This document shows, in pieces, positions 26,252-34,651 of a stretch of DNA of 64,000 bases. The notes below the pieces were generated by a model. It was given only the letters and a program-made list of their open reading frames with translations. It did no database searches and had not been told where the DNA came from. Both the position numbers and the translations under genes were made by a program. Origin of the DNA: Succinimonas sp045124755. Lineage in GTDB: Bacteria > Pseudomonadota > Gammaproteobacteria > Enterobacterales > Succinivibrionaceae. Where the stretch lies: the NCBI RefSeq assembly GCF_045124755.1, contig NZ_JBGVMK010000082.1. One strand, 5' to 3'. Numbering within the stretch: the stretch's first letter is position 1; every line of letters starts with the position of its first letter.

Positions 26252-27679
26252 TTAATTTCTATGTTTAATCATATTAACTAACTTTGTCAAATCTTCCTTA
26301 TATATTAATGACATCCCTGCTGAAAAGCATAAGGCTGCAAGAGTCCCAATAATTGATAGTTTGCTGAACCATATTCTCCAAAAAATCATATATGCTACAA
26401 TCAATAGAGATGCCATAATAAACCTCTTTGAAACAACCATAAGCTTCATCCTGCATAAAACAATCACACAAATGATGTCTGATACGACATACCCCATAAG
26501 TGTGGCAACCGATGCCCCTTCTATACCGAGAATAGGGATTAACAAATAGTTGATCAAAACGTTCAATACAACACCTGATGACAAAATTATAAAATTTGGC
26601 CATGTCTTTTTAATTACCAGGAACTGATTCGCTGCGACTTGGAATAGCATCAGCAAAAGAGGCGCCAAGAACAAATATGGAGCTACAATATACCCACTTA
26701 AATAGTCTTGTCTGAATAACAATTCGAAGATCTCATAGCTCCAAGCACAGATGAATGCAGTGGCAACAAATGAGATAATTCCAAGATACTCAAATATTCT
26801 CGAATTCAACTCTACTTGATGATCTTCCTTCATCGTTGAGAAAGCAAAGTACTGCCAGCCTCCAGCAAATCCAATATAAATCAATTGACTCACATGTCCA
26901 AGATTCGAACCAACGGAGTAGATTCCTGTGGCACCAATACCAGTCATGTTCGTAATCATAACCTTATCACAGGAATTAAATACCCAGTAGATCAAAAAAT
27001 TCGGTAGTAAAGGTATTGCAATTACTAGAAGCTGTTTCAAAAGTTTTTTATCAAATAATCTGGGGTTGAACCACTTCCGATTCATAACAGCAAAAGCAAT
27101 TTCCATTGTAATTCCAGAAATAACTGCTGCCAAAGGTAATGCGATCACATAGTAACCGGATAATAACATTGGGATTGATATTAAATATGAAATTAGCGGG
27201 CTGATAGTGTTTGTAACCAAAAAGACTTTTCTCTTGTTCTGCATTCTGGTTGGAGCGGATATTATGCTGTTTGTTGCCCCAACCAATGTGGCCATAGCAG
27301 AGAGATAAACCACGTAAGAATACTGCTTGTCACTGAAAAAATACTGGGCAATCAAATCTTTGAATGCCAGCATAATGAAAAATACTACGATGGAAGTAAT
27401 GAAAGTAAATACCAAAGCCGTTGAACAGACTTTCCGTTGATAATCTTCATCATTGTTCTCCTCGAAGAACATACGATACATTGCATCGTACATTCCCATA
27501 ATCGCGATTGCACTACCAAATTGCACAACAGTGTTCGAAAGATCGCTGATTCCATAATAATCGGTCGCTGGCATTATCATAATCACTATCGGGATCATGA
27601 CCAAAGGAATCAATTTGCTGATAACACCGCCTATACCATACACTAAAAAATTTTCTATAAACAATTTCAGTTTGTTCAA
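26252..27679 (-). CDS. wzx: Polysaccharide flippase (Wzx/MATE-like)
   Basis: 475 residues with about 12-14 hydrophobic segments, beginning NKLKLFIENFLVYGIGGVISKLIPL, a typical PST/oligosaccharide-flippase N-terminus. It moves undecaprenyl-diphosphate-linked repeat units across the inner membrane. The start is a TTG at 27679, chosen because no ATG in frame keeps the conserved N-terminus and GTGAG lies upstream. With wzy next to it, this marks a Wzx/Wzy-dependent glycan rather than an ABC-exported one. Strongly AT-rich, like its neighbours. Confidence 0.9.
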   Translation of the reverse strand: MNKLKLFIENFLVYGIGGVISKLIPLVMIPIVIMIMPATDYYGISDLSNTVVQFGSAIAIMGMYDAMYRMFFEENNDEDYQRKVCSTALVFTFITSIVVFFIMLAFKDLIAQYFFSDKQYSYVVYLSAMATLVGATNSIISAPTRMQNKRKVFLVTNTISPLISYLISIPMLLSGYYVIALPLAAVISGITMEIAFAVMNRKWFNPRLFDKKLLKQLLVIAIPLLPNFLIYWVFNSCDKVMITNMTGIGATGIYSVGSNLGHVSQLIYIGFAGGWQYFAFSTMKEDHQVELNSRIFEYLGIISFVATAFICAWSYEIFELLFRQDYLSGYIVAPYLFLAPLLLMLFQVAANQFLVIKKTWPNFIILSSGVVLNVLINYLLIPILGIEGASVATLMGYVVSDIICVIVLCRMKLMVVSKRFIMASLLIVAYMIFWRIWFSKLSIIGTLAALCFSAGMSLIYKEDLTKLVNMIKHRN

Positions 27680-27845
27680 AATAAACTCACAATCTAACTC
27701 TCTAACTTACACTTTGCACTTGACTACGAAGAATATATGAATGCAGTGAAAAAGAGCACAAAATCCAATTAAAGGGAAAATCGAATACGATCGCTTCACC
27801 GGAAATCAAAAAAAGTCATTTTTTGAGGTTTTAAGATAAAGAGTA

Positions 27846-28802
27846 TTATTTATTACCCATTCTTTGTTTCTCAAAATATCTATTCCAATAATTTTTATTA
27901 GAAGTCAGATACATTATAATTCTTTTTGGAATTCTGTTGTAATACAATCCAATCTTATTACCAACAAATTTACCAACACAAATATATAAAAATATAAAAC
28001 AATGCAATATCAAAAAATGCTTTATCAAACCAAAACATACGTATTTAACTAATTCAATACCCTCGGTATTAACTCTTATATTTGAATAGTATTCCTTATA
28101 CATTTTTAAAAAAACCCCGATGTCAAAATTTCTTCTAAGTTCTTGCATAAAAGAATAACTATGTGAGTGATAAACTGTTGAATGAGCATCATATATAATT
28201 TTATAGTCATTCATAATAGCTTTTGTTGCAATTAACATGTCTTCACTAATTAATGTTAATTGTTCAAAACCACCTAATAAGTAATAAATATTTCTTCTAT
28301 AAGCAGAACAGACATCTGACATAAAAAAACATTTTATTCCCAGATTTGCAATATCTTTTTTGGTTTTTATTTTACTTAATTCAGGGTAATTAAATTCACG
28401 AATTAATTTTTCATAAGGTGTTGCATTTTTTCTCGGAATTTGCCGTCCGTAAACCATTGCAACTTTATCATCTTTAAAATTTGATACAATATTTTGTAGA
28501 TAATCAATATCAAAAATCTCAACATCTTGAGAAAAAAATACAATTATATCACCAATTGATTTAGTTACTGCTAGATGTCTAGTTCCTCCGTGATCAAAAT
28601 CAGTTCTTCTAATATTAATAATTTTAACAAACGAAAATTCTCTTGCAATTTGTATTGTATTATCAATAGACTCGGAATCAATCACTAGAACTTCTACGGG
28701 TTTTAAAGTTTGCTTTTCGATATTTTGTAAATTTCTTCTTAAATATGGTTCGGCATTCAATGTTAAAAACACAACTGATACTTCAAAACAGTTATTTTTC
28801 AT
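27846..28802 (-). CDS. GT2-family glycosyltransferase (rhamnosyltransferase-like)
   Basis: 318 residues from the ATG at 28802, which overlaps wzy by 11 bp; an upstream TTG was rejected. The N-terminus EVSVVFLTLNAEPYLRRNL is followed by VLVIDSESIDNTIQIA, RRTDFDHGGTRHLAV and DIIVFFSQDVEIFD. The FDHGGTR plus SQDVE pattern is typical of rhamnosyltransferase-like GT2 enzymes. Two C-terminal hydrophobic stretches near residues 255-285 suggest membrane association. It probably adds a deoxyhexose to the repeat unit; the donor is not provable from sequence. Confidence 0.82.
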   Translation of the reverse strand: MKNNCFEVSVVFLTLNAEPYLRRNLQNIEKQTLKPVEVLVIDSESIDNTIQIAREFSFVKIINIRRTDFDHGGTRHLAVTKSIGDIIVFFSQDVEIFDIDYLQNIVSNFKDDKVAMVYGRQIPRKNATPYEKLIREFNYPELSKIKTKKDIANLGIKCFFMSDVCSAYRRNIYYLLGGFEQLTLISEDMLIATKAIMNDYKIIYDAHSTVYHSHSYSFMQELRRNFDIGVFLKMYKEYYSNIRVNTEGIELVKYVCFGLIKHFLILHCFIFLYICVGKFVGNKIGLYYNRIPKRIIMYLTSNKNYWNRYFEKQRMGNK

Positions 28803-30153
28803 ATATATAAGCAATCCCTAATAAAATCCAAAAATAGAAATATGTTTCAAAGATGTTACAATTAAAAAAGGCTTGCACCATGTAGCAAAGCAACACAAAT
28901 AAAAAGATAATCTTACTTCTTTGATAAAATAAGTCGTTGCTTTTTATAATTGACATGACAGATCTTACAATACATGTACTAAAAAATGTGATATAAACTA
29001 GAAAAGAGATTACTCCCTGAGTAGCAAAGATATGCAGATATTCGTTATGTGCAAAATTCACAATAATATGAGCCTTGTCTAATTCTGGATTCGTAAAAAA
29101 AACATCATGAAAATTTCCTATTCCAGTTCCAGTTAGAAAATTGACATTCATTATGTACTCGATAGTATAGCGCCAAACTTGACTTCTAAAAGAACCTAAT
29201 TGATCAAAATTTTGATTATCTGAGGCTATAACAGAAAAATCCTGTAAAAACTCACCAATGCTTGGTATTAATAAATGTGGCAGAAAAACATAAACAACTA
29301 TTGTAGAACAGGCAATAATCGAAATAGCTACAGGTATTTTATAATAGCTAATTTCAAAACATGTCTTATGAATAGTGAGTTTCTTACGATTTATAGCATA
29401 ACAAGTAATACCAAAAATAACCAACAAAGATACACTCGTGCCAATTCCTAAAATACCAAGTCTTGTACTTGAACAAATGGCACAGAAGCTTGATAAAAAT
29501 ATTAAAAAAAGCCACTTTACGTTAAAAACAGAACACTTACGCAACAGATAAGAAATACATGATATTGATACAAATATAGTTGCAATAGCAGCATAAAAAT
29601 TACAATGGGATGTTAAACCATAAATACATCTTAGTTGTTCATGCATCTCTGGCATATTGTAACTATTTTCTGAAATTCTTAGCCCTAGAACTTGAAATAT
29701 CCCAATAAAATCATGAAGGCATCCGACTATGATAAAAGAGATAATTAGATTCTTTGCATGTTTTTTTAAATCCAATTTAGTAGCTGAATATAATAAAAAA
29801 AAGTACGCATAGTAATGAAATAGCTCTTCAGTATGTCCAATTGATATAAAAAAAGGAGTCAACAGCTCAGGAGTTGAAAAAGAAACAGAAATACCAGCCA
29901 ACAAAACAAGTATAGTATATACAAGCGATATAGATGAAAATTTTTTATTTAGACAGATATCAGATAGGAACAACAATAATCCTACCAATCCCAACGCAGT
30001 TAAATATGCCCTTTCAAATACATATGGCATATTATAAAATAATTCACCAAACAATTCACTTATCGGAACAAATAGCATCGAAAGGACAATTATTCCAAAA
30101 TAGAAATCTGAATCGTTTAAAACTCTTTTTAGAAAAATGCAGTATTCTTCCAT
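28792..30153 (-). CDS. wzy: O-antigen polymerase/ligase family protein (Wzy)
   Basis: 453 residues with roughly 10-12 hydrophobic segments. The large periplasmic-loop signature of the Wzy/WaaL (O-antigen ligase) family is seen near residue 340: GTGIGNFHDVFF, then NFAHNEYLHIFATQGVISFL. A first motif with CSSTRLGILGIG lies near 225. In a wzx-containing locus the natural assignment is the polymerase that joins repeat units in the periplasm; a ligase role cannot be excluded by eye. Very AT-rich. Translationally overlapping with the downstream glycosyltransferase. Confidence 0.82.
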   Translation of the reverse strand: MEEYCIFLKRVLNDSDFYFGIIVLSMLFVPISELFGELFYNMPYVFERAYLTALGLVGLLLFLSDICLNKKFSSISLVYTILVLLAGISVSFSTPELLTPFFISIGHTEELFHYYAYFFLLYSATKLDLKKHAKNLIISFIIVGCLHDFIGIFQVLGLRISENSYNMPEMHEQLRCIYGLTSHCNFYAAIATIFVSISCISYLLRKCSVFNVKWLFLIFLSSFCAICSSTRLGILGIGTSVSLLVIFGITCYAINRKKLTIHKTCFEISYYKIPVAISIIACSTIVVYVFLPHLLIPSIGEFLQDFSVIASDNQNFDQLGSFRSQVWRYTIEYIMNVNFLTGTGIGNFHDVFFTNPELDKAHIIVNFAHNEYLHIFATQGVISFLVYITFFSTCIVRSVMSIIKSNDLFYQRSKIIFLFVLLCYMVQAFFNCNIFETYFYFWILLGIAYIYEK

Positions 30154-30446
30154 AATGATAAAATTCTCAAGCAGTACTTATATTATTAAATAGAAAAACA
30201 TTTAATTTGATATGAATTACTTTTGAATAAAGTAAAATTATAAAACCATTTACCGAATTTATTTTATGATAAAATTCTATTCGTAACAAAGCAAATAGTC
30301 AAACTTCTAGTAACAACACCTAATTAAAAGAAAAAAATACAATCTTAGATAATTTTTTAATTAAACTTTTAACCATAACTTCCTACATCATAAGTATCGT
30401 ACAGCAATATTGTTCTATGGGTTGTAATAGCAAAATCACTCATTTA
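30154..30446. other. AT-rich intergenic spacer
   Basis: About 290 bp of strongly AT-rich sequence between wzy and the initiating transferase. Many TATAAT-like hexamers occur by chance here, so no promoter is singled out. No gene, terminator or JUMPstart element is recognised. Confidence 0.4.
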
Positions 30447-31922
30447 TCAAAATGAGTTTTTATGAGAAATAACAACATTCACTGTTTTTAGAATTATTTT
30501 AACATCTTTTAATATTGACCATTCTCTAATGTATTTTCTATCAAGAGCAACAACATCTTCAAAATTTGTAATCGAACTTCTACCACTAACTTGCCACAAT
30601 CCGGTAATCCCAGGTTTAATAAACAATCTTGACTTATGGTAAAGTCCATATTTTTCCCACTCGTCAATAGTTGGAGGTCGTGTACCAACTATTGACATAT
30701 CTCCTTTTAAAACATTAAAAAATTGAGGAAATTCATCAAGACTATATTTCCTAATTAGCGAGCCAACTCCATATTTCTTTTTTCCATCCGGAAGAATTTT
30801 GTTACCTATAACCCTAGGATCAAATTCCATTTTGAACATCATATCATCTTTCACTATATTTTGGCTTCGCAGTTTTTCCTTTTGTTCCTCTGCATTCAGA
30901 TACATTGTACGGAATTTATATAAATTAAAAATTCTTCCATGCATTCCTATTCTTTTTTGAGTAAAAAATATTGGACCAGGAGAAGATAAATAAATTATCG
31001 GTGCCAAGATAAAGAACAAAAATAACGTAATTGTGCATCCGGCGATAGCTCCGGCAATGTCAAGCAATCTTTTACAAATTAATTGTTCATAGCTCATGTA
31101 ATTTAACGTTGTTGTAATTGTCATATATGAGCCTATTTTATTAGTTATCTGCTTAAGATTACTTTGATAGAAAGTATTTGTTAATGCAAAATGCACAGTA
31201 CTTCCGTTGTATGTCAATTCCTCTAAAATTTTTGATAAATTTTCAGATATAACATTAGAAACAACCAAAACCTCATCAATCCAACACCGATTAGCAAATT
31301 CTAAATAGTTATCCGGAGTAATTTTTTCATAATCGATCTCATCATCACATTCAAATGAGGCATCTTTATCTTTTTCAATTTTATTATCAAGAATCAAAAA
31401 ACCAATTACCTTATAATTACCAAGCATCCCTGACATATATTCTTGTTTTAAGACACTGTAATAGTTAAGAGTCGTAATGATCAACAATGATGCCCTACTA
31501 CTTTTTTTTGTATATTTGATAAATAATTTGATATAAAACATCATTATGAAATAATTAAACAAAAAATAAAATAATGGAAAATATATTGCAAATATAATTC
31601 TTGAGTAATCAACTCCTTGTTTTGTTCCAAAAAAATAAAATATTGTCATTGTATCCACAATAACCACTTGTTTTATATTTGCAACGATTTTTCTTCCTGA
31701 ATTCTCCTTTGCGTATCCTTTATATATTTGAAAAACAATAGCTGATAGTATCGAACCAAGAGTAATGATAATCGATATATTTAAATATCTAGTATTAGTA
31801 TATACTAAAGAATGATCCACGTGAATATAATATGAAATCATTAATGCCAAATGCAATGAAAACACATTCAACACAATAAAATCAAAATTCTTAATCCATC
31901 CTATTGGCTTTTTATGATACAT
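30447..31922 (-). CDS. Polyprenyl-phosphate sugar-1-phosphate transferase initiating glycan synthesis (WbaP/CpsE type)
   Basis: 491 residues: four or five hydrophobic N-terminal segments (about 12-130), a central CoA-binding-like region, a re-entrant membrane helix near residue 290, and a C-terminal catalytic domain. The catalytic domain shows FTQKRIGMHGRIFNLYKFRTM (331 onwards), RKYSLDEFPQFFNVLKGDMS, VGTRPPT and FIKPGITGLWQVSGR. This transfers a sugar 1-phosphate to undecaprenyl phosphate, the first step of repeat-unit assembly. The substrate (hexose-1-P or N-acetylhexosamine-1-P) is not certain. It is the first minus-strand gene of the locus, facing away from thiI's terminus. Confidence 0.9.
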   Translation of the reverse strand: MYHKKPIGWIKNFDFIVLNVFSLHLALMISYYIHVDHSLVYTNTRYLNISIIITLGSILSAIVFQIYKGYAKENSGRKIVANIKQVVIVDTMTIFYFFGTKQGVDYSRIIFAIYFPLFYFLFNYFIMMFYIKLFIKYTKKSSRASLLIITTLNYYSVLKQEYMSGMLGNYKVIGFLILDNKIEKDKDASFECDDEIDYEKITPDNYLEFANRCWIDEVLVVSNVISENLSKILEELTYNGSTVHFALTNTFYQSNLKQITNKIGSYMTITTTLNYMSYEQLICKRLLDIAGAIAGCTITLFLFFILAPIIYLSSPGPIFFTQKRIGMHGRIFNLYKFRTMYLNAEEQKEKLRSQNIVKDDMMFKMEFDPRVIGNKILPDGKKKYGVGSLIRKYSLDEFPQFFNVLKGDMSIVGTRPPTIDEWEKYGLYHKSRLFIKPGITGLWQVSGRSSITNFEDVVALDRKYIREWSILKDVKIILKTVNVVISHKNSF

Positions 31923-32185
31923 AACTACAATTCTTACAAAAGCATCTCGAAAATTTGAATAGGTAAATAATTTATTACTTTATATAATCAATAAAGCTTT
32001 TAATTATTCACTGAATAGTATGTTTGTTTTACGTCATCAACAAACCATCTGAAAACAATAATCAGTTTTATTATAAATAATAATTATTAATATTTGATAC
32101 ACAATCCTTCAATACTACATAAATATCATTCTTTAAATAAATCTATTATTCGAGTCTGTCTATTACACTTTGTTGCTTGTTTTAT
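31923..32185. other. AT-rich right boundary of the polysaccharide locus
   Basis: 263 bp of AT-rich sequence that holds the presumed promoter of the polysaccharide genes reading left. thiI ends here reading in the same direction, without an obvious T-run terminator, so read-through from thiI is possible. Base composition changes sharply to the GC-richer backbone at about 32190. Confidence 0.45.
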
Positions 32186-33670
32186 TTACATTGGTAAAGC
32201 ACACATCCCACCAGACAAAACCAAGACCTTAACATTTTTGAACCCTTGTTCCACAAGATGAGCAGCCTGAGTTTTGCTCATAACCCCATTTTTGCAATAG
32301 AGAAGATATGTTTTTGACTGGTCCAATGCCGCAAAACCTTCGCTCACCTTATAGAAAGGCATTTCAACAACCGGAACAGATGCCTTCAATGGATCATCCC
32401 GTGCCTCATCAGGAGCTCTGACGTCAAGTATTACGTCATTCGGACCTGTTACCGGAGTTTCCTGCACTGTACCTTCTGAAGCCTTTTCCTCGGGAATATC
32501 CTTAATGTCCATGACAACCGCATCAGAAACTGCCTGTTCTAACACCCCAGAGGCTATTTTGGATTCTTCTTCCTCCACCATACGAATATCAGCATGGATA
32601 GTAGGACGGTCAGAAATCACCCCGCAGTACTCCGGCATGCTTTCAGCAAAGTGAACTGTTCCAATTTCCCGGCATTTATCAATTATGTCTTGTTTATCAC
32701 TAACAATAAGGGGACGCAGTATAAGCATTTTAACAGACTGATCAATAACGCTGAGATTAGCTAATGTTTGACTTGAAACCTGTCCCACACTTTCACCGGT
32801 AACCAAGGCTGAAATCCCGTACTTTGCCGCAATCATCTCCCCTGCCCGCATCATCATTCTTTTCAGGATCACCCCTCTCACGCTGTGATCAGTTTTGGTA
32901 AGAATCTCCCCCACCACCCCGGCAAAGGGGACGGCAATAAACCTTACCCTGTGGGATGATCCGTAGCGATTCCAAAGGTAGTAGCTTTCTGCCTTAACCC
33001 CGGTCTCGTGTAAATCCCCGCCCATATTAAAGAAGAGGTAATGCACCCGGGATCCTCTCTTAATAAAGAGATAGGAGGATACCCCGGAATCAAAGCCCCC
33101 GGAAATAAGACTCAGCACATCATCCTGCGTGGAAAGAGGATACCCGCCAAGTCCCTTATAGTGTCCGGTCACCAGATAAATGTCATTGTTGTCAATTTCA
33201 ATCTCAACCTTTACATCCGGGCTTTTTAAATCCACACCGCCGTTTTCAAAATTATCATTGAGCATGCCGCCCACATAACGCTCAACATCTATAGAGGTAA
33301 AGTCATGAGTACCCCGGCGCTTAACCCGGACGCAGAAGGTCTTCCCCTTAAGCTGACTCCCCCACACCTCTGCCGTCTTTTGGTAGATATCATCAAGGGA
33401 GGAGAAGGCAAAGGGAGAAACTGCCAGCACTGTCTGAATTCCCGGAATTCTGGTAAGCAAGGCTGAAACGTTCTCATTAGAGACATCCCCCTGAGAAGAT
33501 GCCTCATCAACCCTTACAATCAGCTTATCCCATTCATTTCTGATTTTAACGGTTATGTTCTCCCTTCTGAGGACATTACGAATATTGCTGTCTAGCACCT
33601 TTATCATCCGCTTTCTTACAGACTGGCTCTTAATGATAATTTCCGGGAAAACCTTAATGATATATTTCAT
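32186..33670 (-). CDS. thiI: tRNA uridine 4-sulfurtransferase / thiazole sulfur transferase
   Basis: Transfers sulfur to U8 of tRNA (s4U) and supplies sulfur for the thiamine thiazole. The ATG at 33670 gives MKYIIKVFPEIIIKS, the family N-terminus, with AGGA upstream; total 494 residues. Order: ferredoxin-like and THUMP domains (1-165), PP-loop ATPase with SGGFDSGVSS (190-199), then a C-terminal rhodanese domain with persulfide Cys459 in LLYCKNGVMS. Cys349 (MPEYCG) is the partner cysteine, as in E. coli. The long rhodanese form is typical of gammaproteobacteria. A 35-residue acidic linker separates the domains. Confidence 0.96.
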   Translation of the reverse strand: MKYIIKVFPEIIIKSQSVRKRMIKVLDSNIRNVLRRENITVKIRNEWDKLIVRVDEASSQGDVSNENVSALLTRIPGIQTVLAVSPFAFSSLDDIYQKTAEVWGSQLKGKTFCVRVKRRGTHDFTSIDVERYVGGMLNDNFENGGVDLKSPDVKVEIEIDNNDIYLVTGHYKGLGGYPLSTQDDVLSLISGGFDSGVSSYLFIKRGSRVHYLFFNMGGDLHETGVKAESYYLWNRYGSSHRVRFIAVPFAGVVGEILTKTDHSVRGVILKRMMMRAGEMIAAKYGISALVTGESVGQVSSQTLANLSVIDQSVKMLILRPLIVSDKQDIIDKCREIGTVHFAESMPEYCGVISDRPTIHADIRMVEEEESKIASGVLEQAVSDAVVMDIKDIPEEKASEGTVQETPVTGPNDVILDVRAPDEARDDPLKASVPVVEMPFYKVSEGFAALDQSKTYLLYCKNGVMSKTQAAHLVEQGFKNVKVLVLSGGMCALPM

Positions 33671-33705
33671 AACATTCCTGCTTGTGCGCTTGCGTTCTGT
33701 TCTGT

Positions 33706-33732
33706 AATAAAAAACCGGGAAGCCCCGGTTTT
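33706..33732 (-). terminator. Rho-independent terminator after slyD
   Basis: On the minus strand AAAACCGGG pairs perfectly with CCCGGTTTT around GCTT, followed by TTATT. It lies 54 bp after the slyD stop codon and just upstream of thiI, so it separates the two units. Confidence 0.88.
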
Positions 33733-33786
33733 CATATGTCACGACTCAATACATAACCACTCGGTCAATTAAACTTGCCTTCCGGA

Positions 33787-34491
33787 TTACTCTTCACCAT
33801 CGTGATGACAGCAGTGATGATGCTCATGGTCTTCATCGTGTTCATGATCTTCTTCATGCTCATGATCATGGTGATGACAGCACTTATGCTCATGATCGTG
33901 CTCATGTTCCTCATCATCGTCATCATGATGATGGCAGCAGCAATGGTCATCAGCGCCGTCGTCATCTTCATCATGATCGTGATGATGGTGGCAGCAGCAG
34001 TGATCATGTTCATCATGCTCGCAGTGTCCGTTTACATGAACATGGCCATGACTGATTTCGGATTCCGTGGCCTCACGAACATCGAGCACATCAACATGAA
34101 ACTGCAGGGTAAGACCGGCCAGAGGATGGTTGCCGTCAACCACAACGTCATCACCGGAAAGAGACTTAATGAATATGGGCTTCTGACCGGCATCGGTATC
34201 AGCAAGGAAGGAATCTCCCACATGGATTTCCATATCGCCGAACATGGATCTGTCCACAGTCTGAACCAGAGCGGGATCTCTGAGTCCGTAAGCCTTTTCC
34301 GGAGCCACAGTCACATCAACTCTGTCTCCGGCCTCATGTCCTATCAATGCTTCTTCAAGACCGGGAATTATCGCCCCGTGGCCTATCAGCACCTGAAGAG
34401 TATCCTGATCATTGGTAGTATCAAGTACTCTGTTATCCTCATCTGTAACAATATAATCAATAGAAACAACAGAATTCTTCTGAACCTTCAT
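33787..34491 (-). CDS. slyD: SlyD-type FKBP peptidyl-prolyl isomerase with very long His/Cys-rich tail
   Basis: Residues 1-147 are a normal SlyD: FKBP domain (VSIDYIVTDEDNRVLDTT, VLIGHGAIIPGLEEALIGHEAGD) with the insert-in-flap chaperone domain around 70-125. E. coli SlyD is 196 residues with a metal-binding tail of about 50. Here the tail is 87 residues (148-234) and holds about 33 His and 11 Cys, arranged as repeated CCC-HHHH and CC-HHH clusters separated by Asp/Glu. SlyD binds nickel and other divalent metals and helps [NiFe]-hydrogenase maturation. The size of the tail points to a strong metal-storage or buffering role (inference). The coding DNA is correspondingly repetitive. Confidence 0.95.
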   Translation of the reverse strand: MKVQKNSVVSIDYIVTDEDNRVLDTTNDQDTLQVLIGHGAIIPGLEEALIGHEAGDRVDVTVAPEKAYGLRDPALVQTVDRSMFGDMEIHVGDSFLADTDAGQKPIFIKSLSGDDVVVDGNHPLAGLTLQFHVDVLDVREATESEISHGHVHVNGHCEHDEHDHCCCHHHHDHDEDDDGADDHCCCHHHDDDDEEHEHDHEHKCCHHHDHEHEEDHEHDEDHEHHHCCHHDGEE

Positions 34492-34593
34492 AAAACTTCA
34501 AACTCCTTTAAGCAGCATCACCCTGCGATTATATCATGCACCGGTCAATTACTCTCCAAAAAATGGAATCCGGCAGTTTAGCCCGCTTTACGC

Positions 34594-34599
34594 TATAAT
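34594..34599 (+). promoter_or_regulatory. Candidate -10 box for yheS
   Basis: A perfect TATAAT overlaps the upstream in-frame ATG at 34598, about 53 bases before the preferred yheS start at 34652. This argues that 34598 is not the translation start. No good -35 box lies 17 bases upstream (CGGCAG), so the promoter may need an activator. Confidence 0.4.
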
Positions 34600-34651
34600 G
34601 AACGCAAATTTTGATCTGTATCAGATAACGCTAACCAAGCCAATTCATTTC

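Noticed and set aside
31923..32185. JUMPstart/ops antiterminator before the polysaccharide genes
   Set aside because: No GGCGGTAGC-type ops element was found in the AT-rich leader, so RfaH control is not supported.
33775..34581. 268-codon plus-strand frame opposite slyD, Met/Val/Ile-rich
   Set aside because: It is the mirror of the His/Asp/Glu-rich slyD tail (CAT/GAT codons read as ATG/ATC). It has no ribosome site and slyD is certain.
34598..34651. Upstream ATG for yheS
   Set aside because: It overlaps a TATAAT box and the added 18 residues are not conserved.
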